This document shows, piece by piece, positions 23,125 through 32,985 of a stretch of DNA of 64,000 nt. Within the stretch, counting starts at the first letter, position 1. Each line of letters begins with the position of its first letter. The position numbers and the translations under genes were made by a program. The notes beneath the pieces were generated by a model. That model searched no databases. It was not told where the DNA came from and was given only the letters and a program-made list of their open reading frames with translations. The stretch is from Variovorax paradoxus NBRC 15149 (GTDB lineage: Bacteria; Pseudomonadota; Gammaproteobacteria; Burkholderiales; Burkholderiaceae_C): assembly GCF_001591365.1 (NCBI RefSeq), contig NZ_BCUT01000007.1, forward strand, positions 1-64,000, in the 5' to 3' direction.

Positions 23125-24464
23125 TGTCGCCCGAACAAGTGCTCCAGCAATTCCAGGCCACGGGCGTCCAGACCTGTTTCCATGACCGCCACATCGAGCC
23201 GCAGATCTATGCCGGCCTGAACGGCACCAACTGGCGCCTGGCCGACTACGAGGCGCGCGGTGGCTACAAGGCGCTGCGCAAGATCCTCACCGAGGGCCTC
23301 ACGCCCGACCAGGTGATCGCCGAAGTCAAGGCCTCGGGCCTGCGCGGCCGCGGCGGCGCGGGCTTCCCCACGGGCCTGAAGTGGAGCTTCATGCCCCGCC
23401 AGTTCCCGGGCCAGAAGTACCTCGTCTGCAACTCCGACGAAGGCGAGCCGGGTACCTGCAAGGACCGCGACATCCTGCAGTTCAACCCGCACATCGTGAT
23501 CGAAGGCATGGCCATCGCCGCGTATGCGATGGGCATCAGCGTGGGCTACAACTACATCCACGGCGAGATCTTCCAGAGCTACGACCGCTTCGAGGAAGCC
23601 CTCGAAGAGGCGCGCGCCGCCGGCTATCTCGGCGACAAGATCATGGGCAGCACGTACAACTTCCAGTTGCACGCGGCCCACGGCTTCGGTGCCTACATCT
23701 GCGGCGAGGAAACCGCGCTGCTCGAATCGCTCGAAGGCAAGAAGGGCCAGCCACGCTTCAAGCCGCCGTTCCCGGCGAGCTTCGGCCTCTACGGCAAGCC
23801 GACCACCATCAACAACACCGAGACCTTCGCGGCGGTGCCCTGGATCATCAACAACGGCGGCCAGGCCTACCTCGAATGCGGCAAGCCGAACAACGGCGGC
23901 ACCAAGATCTACTCGGTGAGCGGCGACGTCGAGCTGCCGGGCAACTACGAAGTGCCCATGGGCACGCCGTTCTCCAAGCTGCTCGAACTGTGCGGCGGCG
24001 TTCGCAAGGGCCGCACGCTCAAGGCCGTGATCCCCGGCGGATCGTCGTCGCCGGTGCTGCCGGCTTCGATCATGATGGAATGCACGATGGACTACGACTC
24101 CATCGCCAAGGCCGGCTCCATGCTGGGCTCGGGCGCGGTGATCGTGATGGACGACAGCCGCTCGATGGTCGAGTCGCTGCGGCGCCTCTCGTACTTCTAC
24201 ATGCACGAATCCTGCGGCCAGTGCACGCCGTGCCGCGAAGGCACGGGCTGGCTGTACCGCGTGGTGGACCGCATCCACAACGGGCAGGGCAGGGCGTCGG
24301 ACATGGACCTCTTGAACTCCGTGGCCGACAACATCCAGGGCCGCACGATCTGCGCGCTCGGCGACGCGGCGGCCATGCCGGTGCGCGCCATGATCAAGCA
24401 CTTCCGTCACGAGTTCGAGGCCCTGATCCCGGGCTACGTCCCGAAGGCGTCGGTCCAGGCATGA
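23124..24464 (+). CDS. nuoF: NADH-quinone oxidoreductase subunit F (NADH- and FMN-binding)
   Basis: A 446-residue subunit holding the NADH site, FMN and cluster N3. Visible are the NADH loop LRGRGGAGFPTGLKW, the FMN region CNSDEGEPGTCKDRD, GAYICGEETALLESLEG and the cluster motif CGQCTPCREG. ATG 23124 overlaps the nuoE stop by one base. Confidence 0.98.
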   Translation: MSPEQVLQQFQATGVQTCFHDRHIEPQIYAGLNGTNWRLADYEARGGYKALRKILTEGLTPDQVIAEVKASGLRGRGGAGFPTGLKWSFMPRQFPGQKYLVCNSDEGEPGTCKDRDILQFNPHIVIEGMAIAAYAMGISVGYNYIHGEIFQSYDRFEEALEEARAAGYLGDKIMGSTYNFQLHAAHGFGAYICGEETALLESLEGKKGQPRFKPPFPASFGLYGKPTTINNTETFAAVPWIINNGGQAYLECGKPNNGGTKIYSVSGDVELPGNYEVPMGTPFSKLLELCGGVRKGRTLKAVIPGGSSSPVLPASIMMECTMDYDSIAKAGSMLGSGAVIVMDDSRSMVESLRRLSYFYMHESCGQCTPCREGTGWLYRVVDRIHNGQGRASDMDLLNSVADNIQGRTICALGDAAAMPVRAMIKHFRHEFEALIPGYVPKASVQA

Positions 24465-24540
24465 ACCGCCGGGCCGTTCCCAAGGTGAATACCGCAGCCG
24501 AAGGCGGAGGCTGTCCGTTGGCGCGAGAAGAAACATACTC

Positions 24541-26703
24541 ATGATCGAAATCGAACTCGACGGCAAGAAGGTCGAAGTGACCGAAGGCAGCATGGTGATG
24601 CATGCGGCCGACAAGGCGGGCACCTACATCCCGCACTTCTGCTATCACAAGAAGCTCAGCATCGCGGCCAACTGCCGCATGTGCCTGGTCGACGTGGAAA
24701 AGGCGCCCAAGCCGATGCCGGCCTGCGCCACGCCCGTCACGCAGGGCATGATCGTTCGCACCAAGAGCGAAAAGGCCATCAAGGCGCAGCAGTCGGTCAT
24801 GGAGTTCCTCCTGATCAACCACCCGCTCGATTGCCCGATCTGCGACCAGGGCGGCGAGTGCCAGCTGCAGGACCTGGCCGTGGGCTACGGCGGCTCTTCT
24901 TCGCGCTACGAAGAAGAAAAGCGCGTCGTCTTCCACAAGGACGTCGGCCCGCTGATCAGCATGGAAGAGATGAGCCGCTGCATCCACTGCACGCGCTGCG
25001 TCCGCTTCGGCCAGGAAGTGGCCGGCGTGATGGAGCTCGGCATGACCCAGCGCGGCGAGCACTCCGAGATCGAAACCTTCCTCGGCGATTCGGTCGACTC
25101 CGAACTGTCGGGCAACATGATCGACATCTGCCCGGTCGGCGCGCTCACGAGCAAGCCGTTCCGCTACAGCGCCCGCACCTGGGAACTGTCGCGCCGCAAG
25201 TCGGTGAGCCCGCACGATTCCACCGGTTCCAACCTGATCGTCCAGGTCAAGAACAACCGCGTGATGCGCGTGGTGCCGCTCGAGAACGAAGAAGTCAACG
25301 AGTGCTGGATTGCCGACCGCGACCGCTTCTCGTACGAAGCGCTCAACGGCCCCGAGCGCCTCACGCAGCCCATGCTCAAGCAGGGCGGCCAGTGGCAGCA
25401 GGTCGACTGGCAGACCGCGCTCGAATATGTGGCCAATGGCCTCAAGCAGATCAAGGCCGACCACGGTGCGCAAAGCATCGGCACGCTGGTGAGCCCGCAC
25501 AGCACGCTCGAAGAGTTGCAGCTCGCCGCCATGCTCACGCGTGAACTCGGCAGCGACAACATCGACTACCGCCTGCGCAACGCCGAATTCTCGGCCTTCG
25601 AAGGCGTGCGCTGGCTCGGCACCTCGATCGCATCGCTCACGCAATTGCAGCGCGCGCTGGTCGTCGGTTCGAACCTGCGCAAGGACCATCCGCTGTTCGC
25701 GCAGCGCATCCGCCAGGCCGTGCGCAAGGGCGCCGCGCTGTCGGTGATCACCTCGGCCGGCCTGATGGCCGACCGCGACGCCTGGGCCATCAGCGTGGCG
25801 CAATCGACCATCGTCGAGGCAGGCCAGTGGGTCGAGGCACTCGCGGCAGTCGCTGCCGCCATCGGCAAGACCAACGGCGCGACCGCACCGCTGGCACCCA
25901 AGAACGAGCCCGACGCCGCCGCCCAAGCCATCGCGGCCTCGCTGCTCGGCGGCGAGCGCAAGGCCATCCTGCTCGGCAATGCCGCCGCCCACCATGCAGA
26001 GGCCAGCAGCCTGCTGGCCCTTGCCAACTGGATCGGCGCGCAGACCGGCGCCACCGTCGGCTACCTGACCGAAGCCGCCAACACCGTGGGCGCGCAGCTC
26101 GTCGGCGCGTTCCCGAAGAACGGCGGCCTCGATGCCGGCCGCATGCTGGCCGCGGGCTCGGGCCTCAAGGCCGTGCTGCTGCTCAACAACGAACCGGTGT
26201 TCGACTCGGCCGCGGGCGCCGCGGCCGCCGACGTCATCGGCAATGCACAGATGGTCGTCACGCTGAGCCCCTTCAAGGCCAACCTCGAGTTCAGCGATGT
26301 GCTGCTGCCGATCGCGCCATTCACCGAGACGCCGGGCACCTTCGTCAATGCCGAAGGCCGCGTGCAGGGCTTCCATGCCGTAGTGAAGCCGCAAGGCGAG
26401 ACGCGTCCGGCCTGGAAGGTGCTGCGCGTGCTGGCCAACCTGCTCGGCCTGCCGGGCTTTGCATTCGAATCGACGGCTGACGTGCTGCGCACCATCGGCG
26501 ACAACGGCGCCGTGCCGGCCAACGCGCTGGACAACGCCACCGCCGCCAAGGCCGTCGCTTTGAGCGGTGCCGCTCCCGCGCCCGTGGTTGCGAGCATCTA
26601 TCAACTCGACTCTATCGTGCGCCGCGCACCGTCGCTGCAACTCACCGCCGATGCGCGCAACGCATCGGCTGCTCCGGCCCGTGCCGAGGAGGCATTGGCA
26701 TGA
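24541..26703 (+). CDS. nuoG: NADH-quinone oxidoreductase subunit G
   Basis: A 720-residue Fe-S subunit, shorter than the roughly 900-residue enterobacterial form. The N-terminal ferredoxin domain has CYHKKLSIAANCRMC (N1b); CPICDQGGECQLQD and CIHCTRCVRF follow for N4/N5, then a molybdopterin-oxidoreductase-like domain without cofactor. A 76-bp spacer after nuoF is unusual in this otherwise tight operon and may hold a degenerate repeat. The stop overlaps nuoH by 4 nt. Confidence 0.97.
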   Translation: MIEIELDGKKVEVTEGSMVMHAADKAGTYIPHFCYHKKLSIAANCRMCLVDVEKAPKPMPACATPVTQGMIVRTKSEKAIKAQQSVMEFLLINHPLDCPICDQGGECQLQDLAVGYGGSSSRYEEEKRVVFHKDVGPLISMEEMSRCIHCTRCVRFGQEVAGVMELGMTQRGEHSEIETFLGDSVDSELSGNMIDICPVGALTSKPFRYSARTWELSRRKSVSPHDSTGSNLIVQVKNNRVMRVVPLENEEVNECWIADRDRFSYEALNGPERLTQPMLKQGGQWQQVDWQTALEYVANGLKQIKADHGAQSIGTLVSPHSTLEELQLAAMLTRELGSDNIDYRLRNAEFSAFEGVRWLGTSIASLTQLQRALVVGSNLRKDHPLFAQRIRQAVRKGAALSVITSAGLMADRDAWAISVAQSTIVEAGQWVEALAAVAAAIGKTNGATAPLAPKNEPDAAAQAIAASLLGGERKAILLGNAAAHHAEASSLLALANWIGAQTGATVGYLTEAANTVGAQLVGAFPKNGGLDAGRMLAAGSGLKAVLLLNNEPVFDSAAGAAAADVIGNAQMVVTLSPFKANLEFSDVLLPIAPFTETPGTFVNAEGRVQGFHAVVKPQGETRPAWKVLRVLANLLGLPGFAFESTADVLRTIGDNGAVPANALDNATAAKAVALSGAAPAPVVASIYQLDSIVRRAPSLQLTADARNASAAPARAEEALA

Positions 26704-27776
26704 TCGACGCAGTGCATGCTTTCGGCCAGGGACTGGTCCACGCGGGCTGGTGGACGGGCCTGGCCTGGCCCGTGATCTGGACGCTGATCAAGATCATCGT
26801 GGTCGTGCTTCCGCTGATGGGGGCCGTGGCCTACCTCACGCTCTGGGAACGCAAGGCGATCGGCTTCACGCAGATCCGCATCGGACCGAACCGCATCGGA
26901 CCGCTGGGCCTGCTGCAGCCCATCGCCGACGCGCTCAAGCTGATGACCAAGGAAATCATTCTTCCGACGGTCGCCAACAAGGGCCTGTTCCTGCTCGGCC
27001 CGATCATGACCATCATGCCGGCGCTCGTCGCATGGGCCGTGATTCCCTTCGGCCCCGACGTGGCGCTGGCCAACATCAACGCCGGCCTGCTGTTCGTGAT
27101 GGCCATCACCTCGCTCGAGGTCTACGGCGTGATCATCGCGGGCTGGGCATCGAACTCGAAGTACGCCTTCCTGGGCGCGTTGCGCGCCTCGGCACAGATG
27201 GTGAGCTACGAGATCGCGATGGGCTTCTGCTTCGTCGTGGTGCTGATGGTCTCGGCCAGCCTGAACATGACCGACATCGTGACGGGGCAGGGCAAGGGCA
27301 CCTTCGCCGACATGGGCATCGGCTTCCTGTCGTGGAACTGGCTGTCGCTGCTGCCGATCTTCGTCGTCTACTTCATCTCGGGCCTGGCGGAAACCAACCG
27401 CCACCCCTTCGACGTGGTCGAAGGCGAGTCCGAGATCGTTGCGGGCCACATGATCGAGTACTCGGGCATGAGCTTCGCGATGTTCTTCCTGGCCGAGTAC
27501 GCCAACATGTGGCTGGTCTCGATCCTGTGCACCGTGCTGTTCCTCGGCGGATGGCTGCCGCCGTTCGAGTTCCTGAGCTTCATCCCGGGCTGGATCTGGC
27601 TCGGTGCCAAGACCTTCTGCGTGGTCACCATGTTCCTGTGGGTCCGATCCACCTTCCCGCGCTTCCGCTATGACCAGATCATGCGGCTCGGCTGGAAGAT
27701 CTTCATTCCGGTCACGCTCGTGTGGCTGGTCGTGGTCGGTGCCTGGATGCAGACCCCGTTCAACATCTGGAAATAA
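26700..27776 (+). CDS. nuoH: NADH-quinone oxidoreductase subunit H
   Basis: A 358-residue ND1-type membrane subunit with about eight helices that forms the quinone entry chamber at the arm junction. Conserved segments are YLTLWERKAIGFTQIRIGPNR, GLLQPIADALKLMTKE and AETNRHPFDVVEGESEIVAG. It starts on an ATGA overlap with nuoG. Confidence 0.98.
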   Translation: MIDAVHAFGQGLVHAGWWTGLAWPVIWTLIKIIVVVLPLMGAVAYLTLWERKAIGFTQIRIGPNRIGPLGLLQPIADALKLMTKEIILPTVANKGLFLLGPIMTIMPALVAWAVIPFGPDVALANINAGLLFVMAITSLEVYGVIIAGWASNSKYAFLGALRASAQMVSYEIAMGFCFVVVLMVSASLNMTDIVTGQGKGTFADMGIGFLSWNWLSLLPIFVVYFISGLAETNRHPFDVVEGESEIVAGHMIEYSGMSFAMFFLAEYANMWLVSILCTVLFLGGWLPPFEFLSFIPGWIWLGAKTFCVVTMFLWVRSTFPRFRYDQIMRLGWKIFIPVTLVWLVVVGAWMQTPFNIWK

Positions 27777-27793
27777 CTGGAAGCGCCAACATC

Positions 27794-28339
27794 ATGACTG
27801 CTGCGCATACCGCCGGCGCGCTCGCGCGCCCTTCCAAGCTCGCATCCGCGCCTTTCTCGCTCAAGGACTTCCTGGGCAGCTTCATGCTGTTCGAGCTGTT
27901 CAAGGGCCTGGCCATCACCGGCAAGTACGCCTTCGCCCGCAAGATCACGGTGCAGTTCCCCGAAGAGAAGACGCCGCTGTCGCCGCGCTTTCGGGGCCTG
28001 CATGCGCTGCGCCGCTATGAGAACGGCGAAGAGCGCTGCATTGCCTGCAAGCTCTGCGAAGCCGTGTGCCCGGCGCTGGCCATCACCATCGAATCCGATG
28101 TGCGCGACGACGGCTCGCGCCGCACCACGCGCTACGACATCGACCTGACCAAGTGCATCTTCTGCGGCTTCTGCGAAGAGAGCTGCCCGGTCGATTCGAT
28201 CGTGGAGACGCACATCTTCGAATACCACGGCGAAAAGCGCGGCGACCTGTACTTCACCAAGGACATGCTGCTGGCCGTGGGCGACCGCTACGAAAAAGAA
28301 ATTGCAGCGAACAAGGCGGCCGACGCCAAGTACCGCTGA
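27794..28339 (+). CDS. nuoI: NADH-quinone oxidoreductase subunit I
   Basis: A 181-residue subunit with two 4Fe-4S clusters (N6a, N6b), seen as CIACKLCEAVCP and CIFCGFCEESCP. The first ~20 residues before the conserved SLKDFLGSFMLFELFKG form an Ala-rich extension relative to most NuoI. ATG 27794 is the first good start after nuoH. Confidence 0.97.
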   Translation: MTAAHTAGALARPSKLASAPFSLKDFLGSFMLFELFKGLAITGKYAFARKITVQFPEEKTPLSPRFRGLHALRRYENGEERCIACKLCEAVCPALAITIESDVRDDGSRRTTRYDIDLTKCIFCGFCEESCPVDSIVETHIFEYHGEKRGDLYFTKDMLLAVGDRYEKEIAANKAADAKYR

Positions 28340-28377
28340 TCCCGCTCAGCCCGAACCCCGTACCAATTCGAATTCCA

Positions 28378-29034
28378 ATGGACGTCAAGACCGGTCTGTT
28401 CTATCTCTTTGCCGCGGTGCTGCTGTTCGCAGCCTTCCGCGTCATCACCGCCCGCAATCCCGTGTACGCCGCGCTGTACCTGGTGCTGGCCTTCTTCCAG
28501 GCTTCGGCGATCTGGCTCTTGCTGCGCGCCGAGTTCCTGGCGATATCGCTGGTGCTCGTCTACGTGGGAGCGGTGATGGTGCTGTTCCTGTTCGTCGTGA
28601 TGATGCTGGACATCAACGTCGACGGCCTGCGGCAGGGCTTCTGGAAGCACTTTCCGCTGGCTGCCGGCGTGGGCGCGCTGATTGCGCTCGAAATGGCCGC
28701 CGTGCTGATGGGCGGCTTCCGACTGGAGGCACCGCGCGCCGGTGCCGCCGCGGCAGCCCACGGCTCGAACACGCTCGAGCTCGGCAAGCTGCTGTACTCC
28801 GAGTACCTGTATCCGCTGGAGATCGCGGCCGTCATCCTGCTCGTGGCGATCGTGGCGGCCATTGCGCTGACGCTGCGCACCCGCAAGGACAGCAAGTACG
28901 TCAACCCGTCCGACCAGGTGCGCGTGAAGGCGCGGGACCGCGTGCGCATCGTGCAGATGCCGGTCACGCGCGCCGCCGAACCCGTGGTGGAAGCACCCGC
29001 AGACGCAGCTGCGGCAAAGGAAAACAAGGCATGA
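28378..29034 (+). CDS. nuoJ: NADH-quinone oxidoreductase subunit J
   Basis: A 218-residue ND6-type membrane subunit with five predicted helices. The pi-bulge helix region (VLVYVGAVMVLFLFVVMML) couples quinone chemistry to proton pumping. The C-terminal cytoplasmic tail from about 175 is charged and Ala-rich. Starts 38 bp after nuoI and overlaps nuoK by 4 nt. Confidence 0.96.
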   Translation: MDVKTGLFYLFAAVLLFAAFRVITARNPVYAALYLVLAFFQASAIWLLLRAEFLAISLVLVYVGAVMVLFLFVVMMLDINVDGLRQGFWKHFPLAAGVGALIALEMAAVLMGGFRLEAPRAGAAAAAHGSNTLELGKLLYSEYLYPLEIAAVILLVAIVAAIALTLRTRKDSKYVNPSDQVRVKARDRVRIVQMPVTRAAEPVVEAPADAAAAKENKA

Positions 29035-29339
29035 CGCTCACGCTCGGACACTTCCTATCGCTCGGCGCCATGCTCTTTGCGCTGTCGGTGATCGGCATCT
29101 TCCTGAACCGCAAGAACCTCATCGTGCTGCTGATGGCCATCGAGCTGATGCTGCTTGCGGTGAACATGAACTTCGTGGCGTTCTCGTACTACCTGGGCGA
29201 CATGCACGGCCAGATCTTCGTGTTCTTCATCCTGACGGTGGCCGCGGCCGAGTCGGCCATCGGCCTTGCGCTGCTGGTCCTGCTGTTCCGCAACAAGTCG
29301 AACATCAACGTGGACGAACTCAACTCGCTCAAGGGTTGA
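29031..29339 (+). CDS. nuoK: NADH-quinone oxidoreductase subunit K
   Basis: A 102-residue ND4L-type subunit with three helices and the conserved membrane Glu residues in LMAIELMLLAVN and VAAAESAIGLALL that belong to the central proton axis. Length is standard. Starts on the ATGA overlap with nuoJ. Confidence 0.97.
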   Translation: MTLTLGHFLSLGAMLFALSVIGIFLNRKNLIVLLMAIELMLLAVNMNFVAFSYYLGDMHGQIFVFFILTVAAAESAIGLALLVLLFRNKSNINVDELNSLKG

Positions 29340-29346
29340 AAGCAAC

Positions 29347-31377
29347 ATGAGCGCAACCCTTTCCGCATCCACCCTGCTGGCCGTTCCGCTGGCACCCCTG
29401 GTCGGCGCCGTCGTCGCCGGCCTGTTCGGCACCAAGTTCGGCGGCAATCACATCGGCCGCAAGGTCACGCATTCGCTGACCATCCTCGGCGTGCTCGTCG
29501 CCTTCATCATCTCGGCCATGACGCTCAAGAGCGTGGTGGCCGACGGCGCCCGCTTCAACGCCACCATCTATGAATGGATGGTGGTGGGCGGCCTGAAGAT
29601 GGAAGTCGGCTTCCTGGTCGACGGCCTCACGGCCATGATGATGTGCGTGGTGACCTTCGTCTCGCTGATGGTGCACGTCTACACCATCGGCTACATGGAA
29701 GAAGACGAGGGCTACAACCGCTTCTTCGCGTACATCTCGCTCTTCACCTTCTCGATGCTGATGCTCGTCATGAGCAACAACATGCTCCAGCTGTTCTTCG
29801 GCTGGGAGGCGGTGGGCCTGGTGTCGTACCTGCTGATCGGCTTCTGGTTCAACAAGCCGACCGCGATCTTCGCGAACATGAAGGCCTTCCTGGTCAACCG
29901 CGTGGGCGACTTCGGCTTCATCCTGGGCATCGGCCTGATCGCCGCCTACGCCGGCACGCTGAACTACGGCGAAGCCTTCGCCAAGGCCAACACGCTGGCC
30001 GGCATCACCTTCCCCGGCACCGAGTGGATGCTGGTGACCGTGATCTGCATCTGCCTGTTCATCGGCGCCATGGGCAAGAGCGCGCAGTTCCCGCTGCACG
30101 TGTGGCTGCCCGACTCGATGGAAGGCCCGACGCCCATCTCCGCGCTGATCCACGCCGCAACCATGGTGACGGCCGGCATCTTCATGGTGGCGCGCATGTC
30201 GCCGCTGTTCGAACTCAGCGACACGGCCCTGAGCTTCATCCTGGTGATCGGTGCCATCACGGCGCTGTTCATGGGTTTCCTCGGCATCATCCAGAACGAC
30301 ATCAAGCGCGTGGTCGCGTACTCGACGCTCTCGCAGCTGGGCTACATGACGGTGGCGCTCGGTGCCTCGGCCTACTCGGTCGCGGTGTTCCACCTGATGA
30401 CGCATGCCTTCTTCAAGGCGCTGCTGTTCCTTGGCGCGGGCTCGGTGATCATCGGCATGCACCACAACCAGGACATCCGCTGGATGGGCGGCGTGCGCAA
30501 GTACATGCCGATCACCTGGATCACCTCGCTCCTGGGTTCGCTCGCGCTGATCGGCACGCCGTTCTTCGCCGGCTTCTACTCGAAGGACAGCATCATCGAA
30601 GCGGTGCACGAAAGCCACCTGTGGGGCGCGCAGTTCGCCTACTACGCGGTGCTGGCCGGCGTGTTCGTGACGGCGTTCTATTCGTTTCGCATGTACTTCC
30701 TGGTGTTCCACGGCAAGGAGCGCTACGACCAGAACCCCGACGCGCACCACCACGACGAACATGCGGAGCACGACGACGACCATGGCCACGGCCACAAGCC
30801 GCATGAATCGCCCTGGGTGGTGTGGCTGCCGCTGGTGCTGCTGGCGATCCCGTCGGTGGTGATCGGCTTCATGACGATCGAGCCGATGCTGTTCGGCGAG
30901 TTCTTCAAGGGCGCCATCGCGGTCGACGCAAACAAGCACCATGCCATGACGGAGCTCGCAGAAGCCTTCCACGGCCCGATGGCGATGGCCATCCATGGCC
31001 TGCAGACCCCGCCGTTCTGGCTGGCCCTGGCAGGCGTGGTGCTCTCGTTCTACATGTACATGGTCAACCCGGCGCTGCCGGCCGCGATCAAGCGCGCCTT
31101 CGGCCCGGTCTACCGCCTGCTCGACAACAAGTACTACCTCGACTGGATCAACGAGAACATCATCGCCCGCGGTGCGCATGCCTTCGGCACCGGGCTGTGG
31201 AAGGGCGGCGACCAGGCGCTGATCGACGGTGCGGTGGTCAACGGCTCGTGGAAGGTGGTTGGCCGCGTCTCCGGCGCGGTGCGCTGGCTGCAGTCGGGCT
31301 ACATCTATCACTACGCCTTCGCGATGCTGCTCGGCATCTTCATCCTGATGACGTACTTCGTCTGGTTCAAACGCTGA
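29347..31377 (+). CDS. nuoL: NADH-quinone oxidoreductase subunit L
   Basis: A 676-residue antiporter-like proton-pumping subunit with the long lateral helix at its C-terminus. Conserved are GWEAVGLVSYLLIGFW, the Lys in GAMGKSAQFPLHVWLPDSMEGPTPISALIHAATMV and FKALLFLGAGSVI. Residues about 465-490 are a His/Asp/Glu-rich loop (DAHHHDEHAEHDDDHGHGH) between helices. ATG 29347 is chosen over upstream in-frame codons inside nuoK. Confidence 0.98.
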   Translation: MSATLSASTLLAVPLAPLVGAVVAGLFGTKFGGNHIGRKVTHSLTILGVLVAFIISAMTLKSVVADGARFNATIYEWMVVGGLKMEVGFLVDGLTAMMMCVVTFVSLMVHVYTIGYMEEDEGYNRFFAYISLFTFSMLMLVMSNNMLQLFFGWEAVGLVSYLLIGFWFNKPTAIFANMKAFLVNRVGDFGFILGIGLIAAYAGTLNYGEAFAKANTLAGITFPGTEWMLVTVICICLFIGAMGKSAQFPLHVWLPDSMEGPTPISALIHAATMVTAGIFMVARMSPLFELSDTALSFILVIGAITALFMGFLGIIQNDIKRVVAYSTLSQLGYMTVALGASAYSVAVFHLMTHAFFKALLFLGAGSVIIGMHHNQDIRWMGGVRKYMPITWITSLLGSLALIGTPFFAGFYSKDSIIEAVHESHLWGAQFAYYAVLAGVFVTAFYSFRMYFLVFHGKERYDQNPDAHHHDEHAEHDDDHGHGHKPHESPWVVWLPLVLLAIPSVVIGFMTIEPMLFGEFFKGAIAVDANKHHAMTELAEAFHGPMAMAIHGLQTPPFWLALAGVVLSFYMYMVNPALPAAIKRAFGPVYRLLDNKYYLDWINENIIARGAHAFGTGLWKGGDQALIDGAVVNGSWKVVGRVSGAVRWLQSGYIYHYAFAMLLGIFILMTYFVWFKR

Positions 31378-31402
31378 GCTTTAGCGCTGGAGAAAAACAA
31401 AA

Positions 31403-32878
31403 ATGGGTTTGTTGAGCCTTGCCATCTGGGTGCCGATCGCATTCGGTGTCGCGTTGCTGGCGTTCGGCCGTGACGAGCATGCCAGGGGCGTGCGCTGGGT
31501 CGCGCTGGTCGGCGCGATCGTGAGCTTCCTGGTGACCGTGCCGCTTTACACGGGCTTCGAGAACGGCACTGCCGCGATGCAGTTCGTCGAGAAGGGCAGC
31601 TGGATCGCGCGCTTCAATGTCAACTACCACCTGGGTGTCGACGGCCTGTCGCTCTGGCTGGTGCTGCTGACCTCGTTCATCACGGTGGTGGTCGTGATCT
31701 CGGCCTGGGAAGTGATCACCGAGCGCGTGAACCAGTACATGGGCGCGTTCCTGATCCTCTCGGGCTTCATGATCGGCGTGTTCGCCGCGCTGGACGGCAT
31801 CCTGTTCTACGTGTTCTTCGAAGCCACGCTGATCCCGATGTACCTGATCATCGGCATCTGGGGCGGCCCGAACAAGATCTACGCGGCCTTCAAGTTCTTC
31901 ATCTACACCTTGCTCGGCTCCCTGCTGATGCTGGTGGCGCTGATCTACCTGTACAACAAGTCGGGCGGCAGCTTCGACATCCTGAGCTGGCACAAGCTGC
32001 CGCTGGGCTCGACGGCGCAGACCTTCCTGTTCTTCGCGTTCTTTGCCGCCTTCGCCGTCAAGGTGCCGATGTGGCCGGTCCACACCTGGCTGCCGGACGT
32101 GCACGTCGAGGCGCCGACCGGCGGCTCGGCCGTGCTGGCCGCGATCATGCTGAAGCTCGGCGCCTACGGCTTCCTGCGCTTCTCGATGCCGATCGCACCC
32201 GATGCCTCGCACGAATGGGCCTGGCTCATGATCGCGCTGTCGCTGATCGCGGTGATCTACGTCGGCCTGGTGGCGCTGGTGCAGGAAGACATGAAGAAGC
32301 TCGTGGCCTACTCGTCGGTTGCCCACATGGGCTTCGTGACGCTCGGCTTCTTCATCTTCAACGAGCTGGGCGTGTCCGGCGGCATCGTGCAGATGATTGC
32401 CCACGGCTTCGTCTCGGGCGCCATGTTCCTTGGCATCGGCGTGCTCTACGACCGCGTGCATTCGCGCCAGATCGCCGACTACGGCGGCGTGGTCAACACC
32501 ATGCCCAAGTTCGCCGCGTTCGCGCTGCTGTTCGCCATGGCCAATTGCGGCCTGCCGGGCACCGCCGGTTTCGTGGGCGAGTGGATGGTCATCCTGGGTG
32601 CGGTCAAGGCCAACTTCTGGATCGGCGCCGGCGCCGCCACCGCGCTGATCTTCGGTGCGGCCTACACCTTGTGGATGTACAAGCGTGTGTACCTCGGCCC
32701 GGTCGGCAACGACCACGTCAAGGAACTCACCGACATCAATGCCCGCGAATTCCTGATGCTGTCGCTGCTGGCCATTGCCGTGCTGTGGATGGGCATCCAT
32801 CCGAAGCCGTTCACCGATGTGATGGACGCTTCCGTGACCGAGCTTCTTCGCCATGTGGCGATCTCGAAGCTGCCCTGA
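31403..32878 (+). CDS. nuoM: NADH-quinone oxidoreductase subunit M
   Basis: A 491-residue antiporter-like proton-pumping subunit (ND4). The family blocks FFEATLIPMYLIIGIWGG, KVPMWPVHTWLPDVHVEAPTGGSAVLAA and LVAYSSVAHMGFV with their conserved Glu/Lys/His are present. A 107-bp gap holding a repeat separates it from nuoN. Confidence 0.98.
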   Translation: MGLLSLAIWVPIAFGVALLAFGRDEHARGVRWVALVGAIVSFLVTVPLYTGFENGTAAMQFVEKGSWIARFNVNYHLGVDGLSLWLVLLTSFITVVVVISAWEVITERVNQYMGAFLILSGFMIGVFAALDGILFYVFFEATLIPMYLIIGIWGGPNKIYAAFKFFIYTLLGSLLMLVALIYLYNKSGGSFDILSWHKLPLGSTAQTFLFFAFFAAFAVKVPMWPVHTWLPDVHVEAPTGGSAVLAAIMLKLGAYGFLRFSMPIAPDASHEWAWLMIALSLIAVIYVGLVALVQEDMKKLVAYSSVAHMGFVTLGFFIFNELGVSGGIVQMIAHGFVSGAMFLGIGVLYDRVHSRQIADYGGVVNTMPKFAAFALLFAMANCGLPGTAGFVGEWMVILGAVKANFWIGAGAATALIFGAAYTLWMYKRVYLGPVGNDHVKELTDINAREFLMLSLLAIAVLWMGIHPKPFTDVMDASVTELLRHVAISKLP

Positions 32879-32880
32879 TA

Positions 32881-32965
32881 TGACCCCCACGTTTGCGGCT
32901 ACGCCGCTGCTCTGCCCCCCGAGGGGGCCCTGGACCGGCTTGGGGCGGCCCTGCGCCGTCCAGCC
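32881..32965. repeat. Intergenic repeat between nuoM and nuoN
   Basis: The gap holds CCCCACGTTTGCGGCTACGC, GCTGCTCTGCCCCCCGAGGG and GGCGGCCCTGCGCCG. This style of C-run/G-run element with GC-rich palindromic pieces is a familiar dispersed repeat in Comamonadaceae. It is the largest spacer inside the nuo operon and could form a stem in the mRNA. Confidence 0.6.
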
Positions 32966-32985
32966 ACGCTGAAGAAGAGAACGAG

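Noticed and set aside
24465..24540. Repeat in the nuoF-nuoG spacer
   Set aside because: GGGCCGTTCCCAAGGTGAAT and the GAAGGCGGAGGC part look like a known Comamonadaceae spacer element, but no second copy is in the window, so repeat status is unproven.
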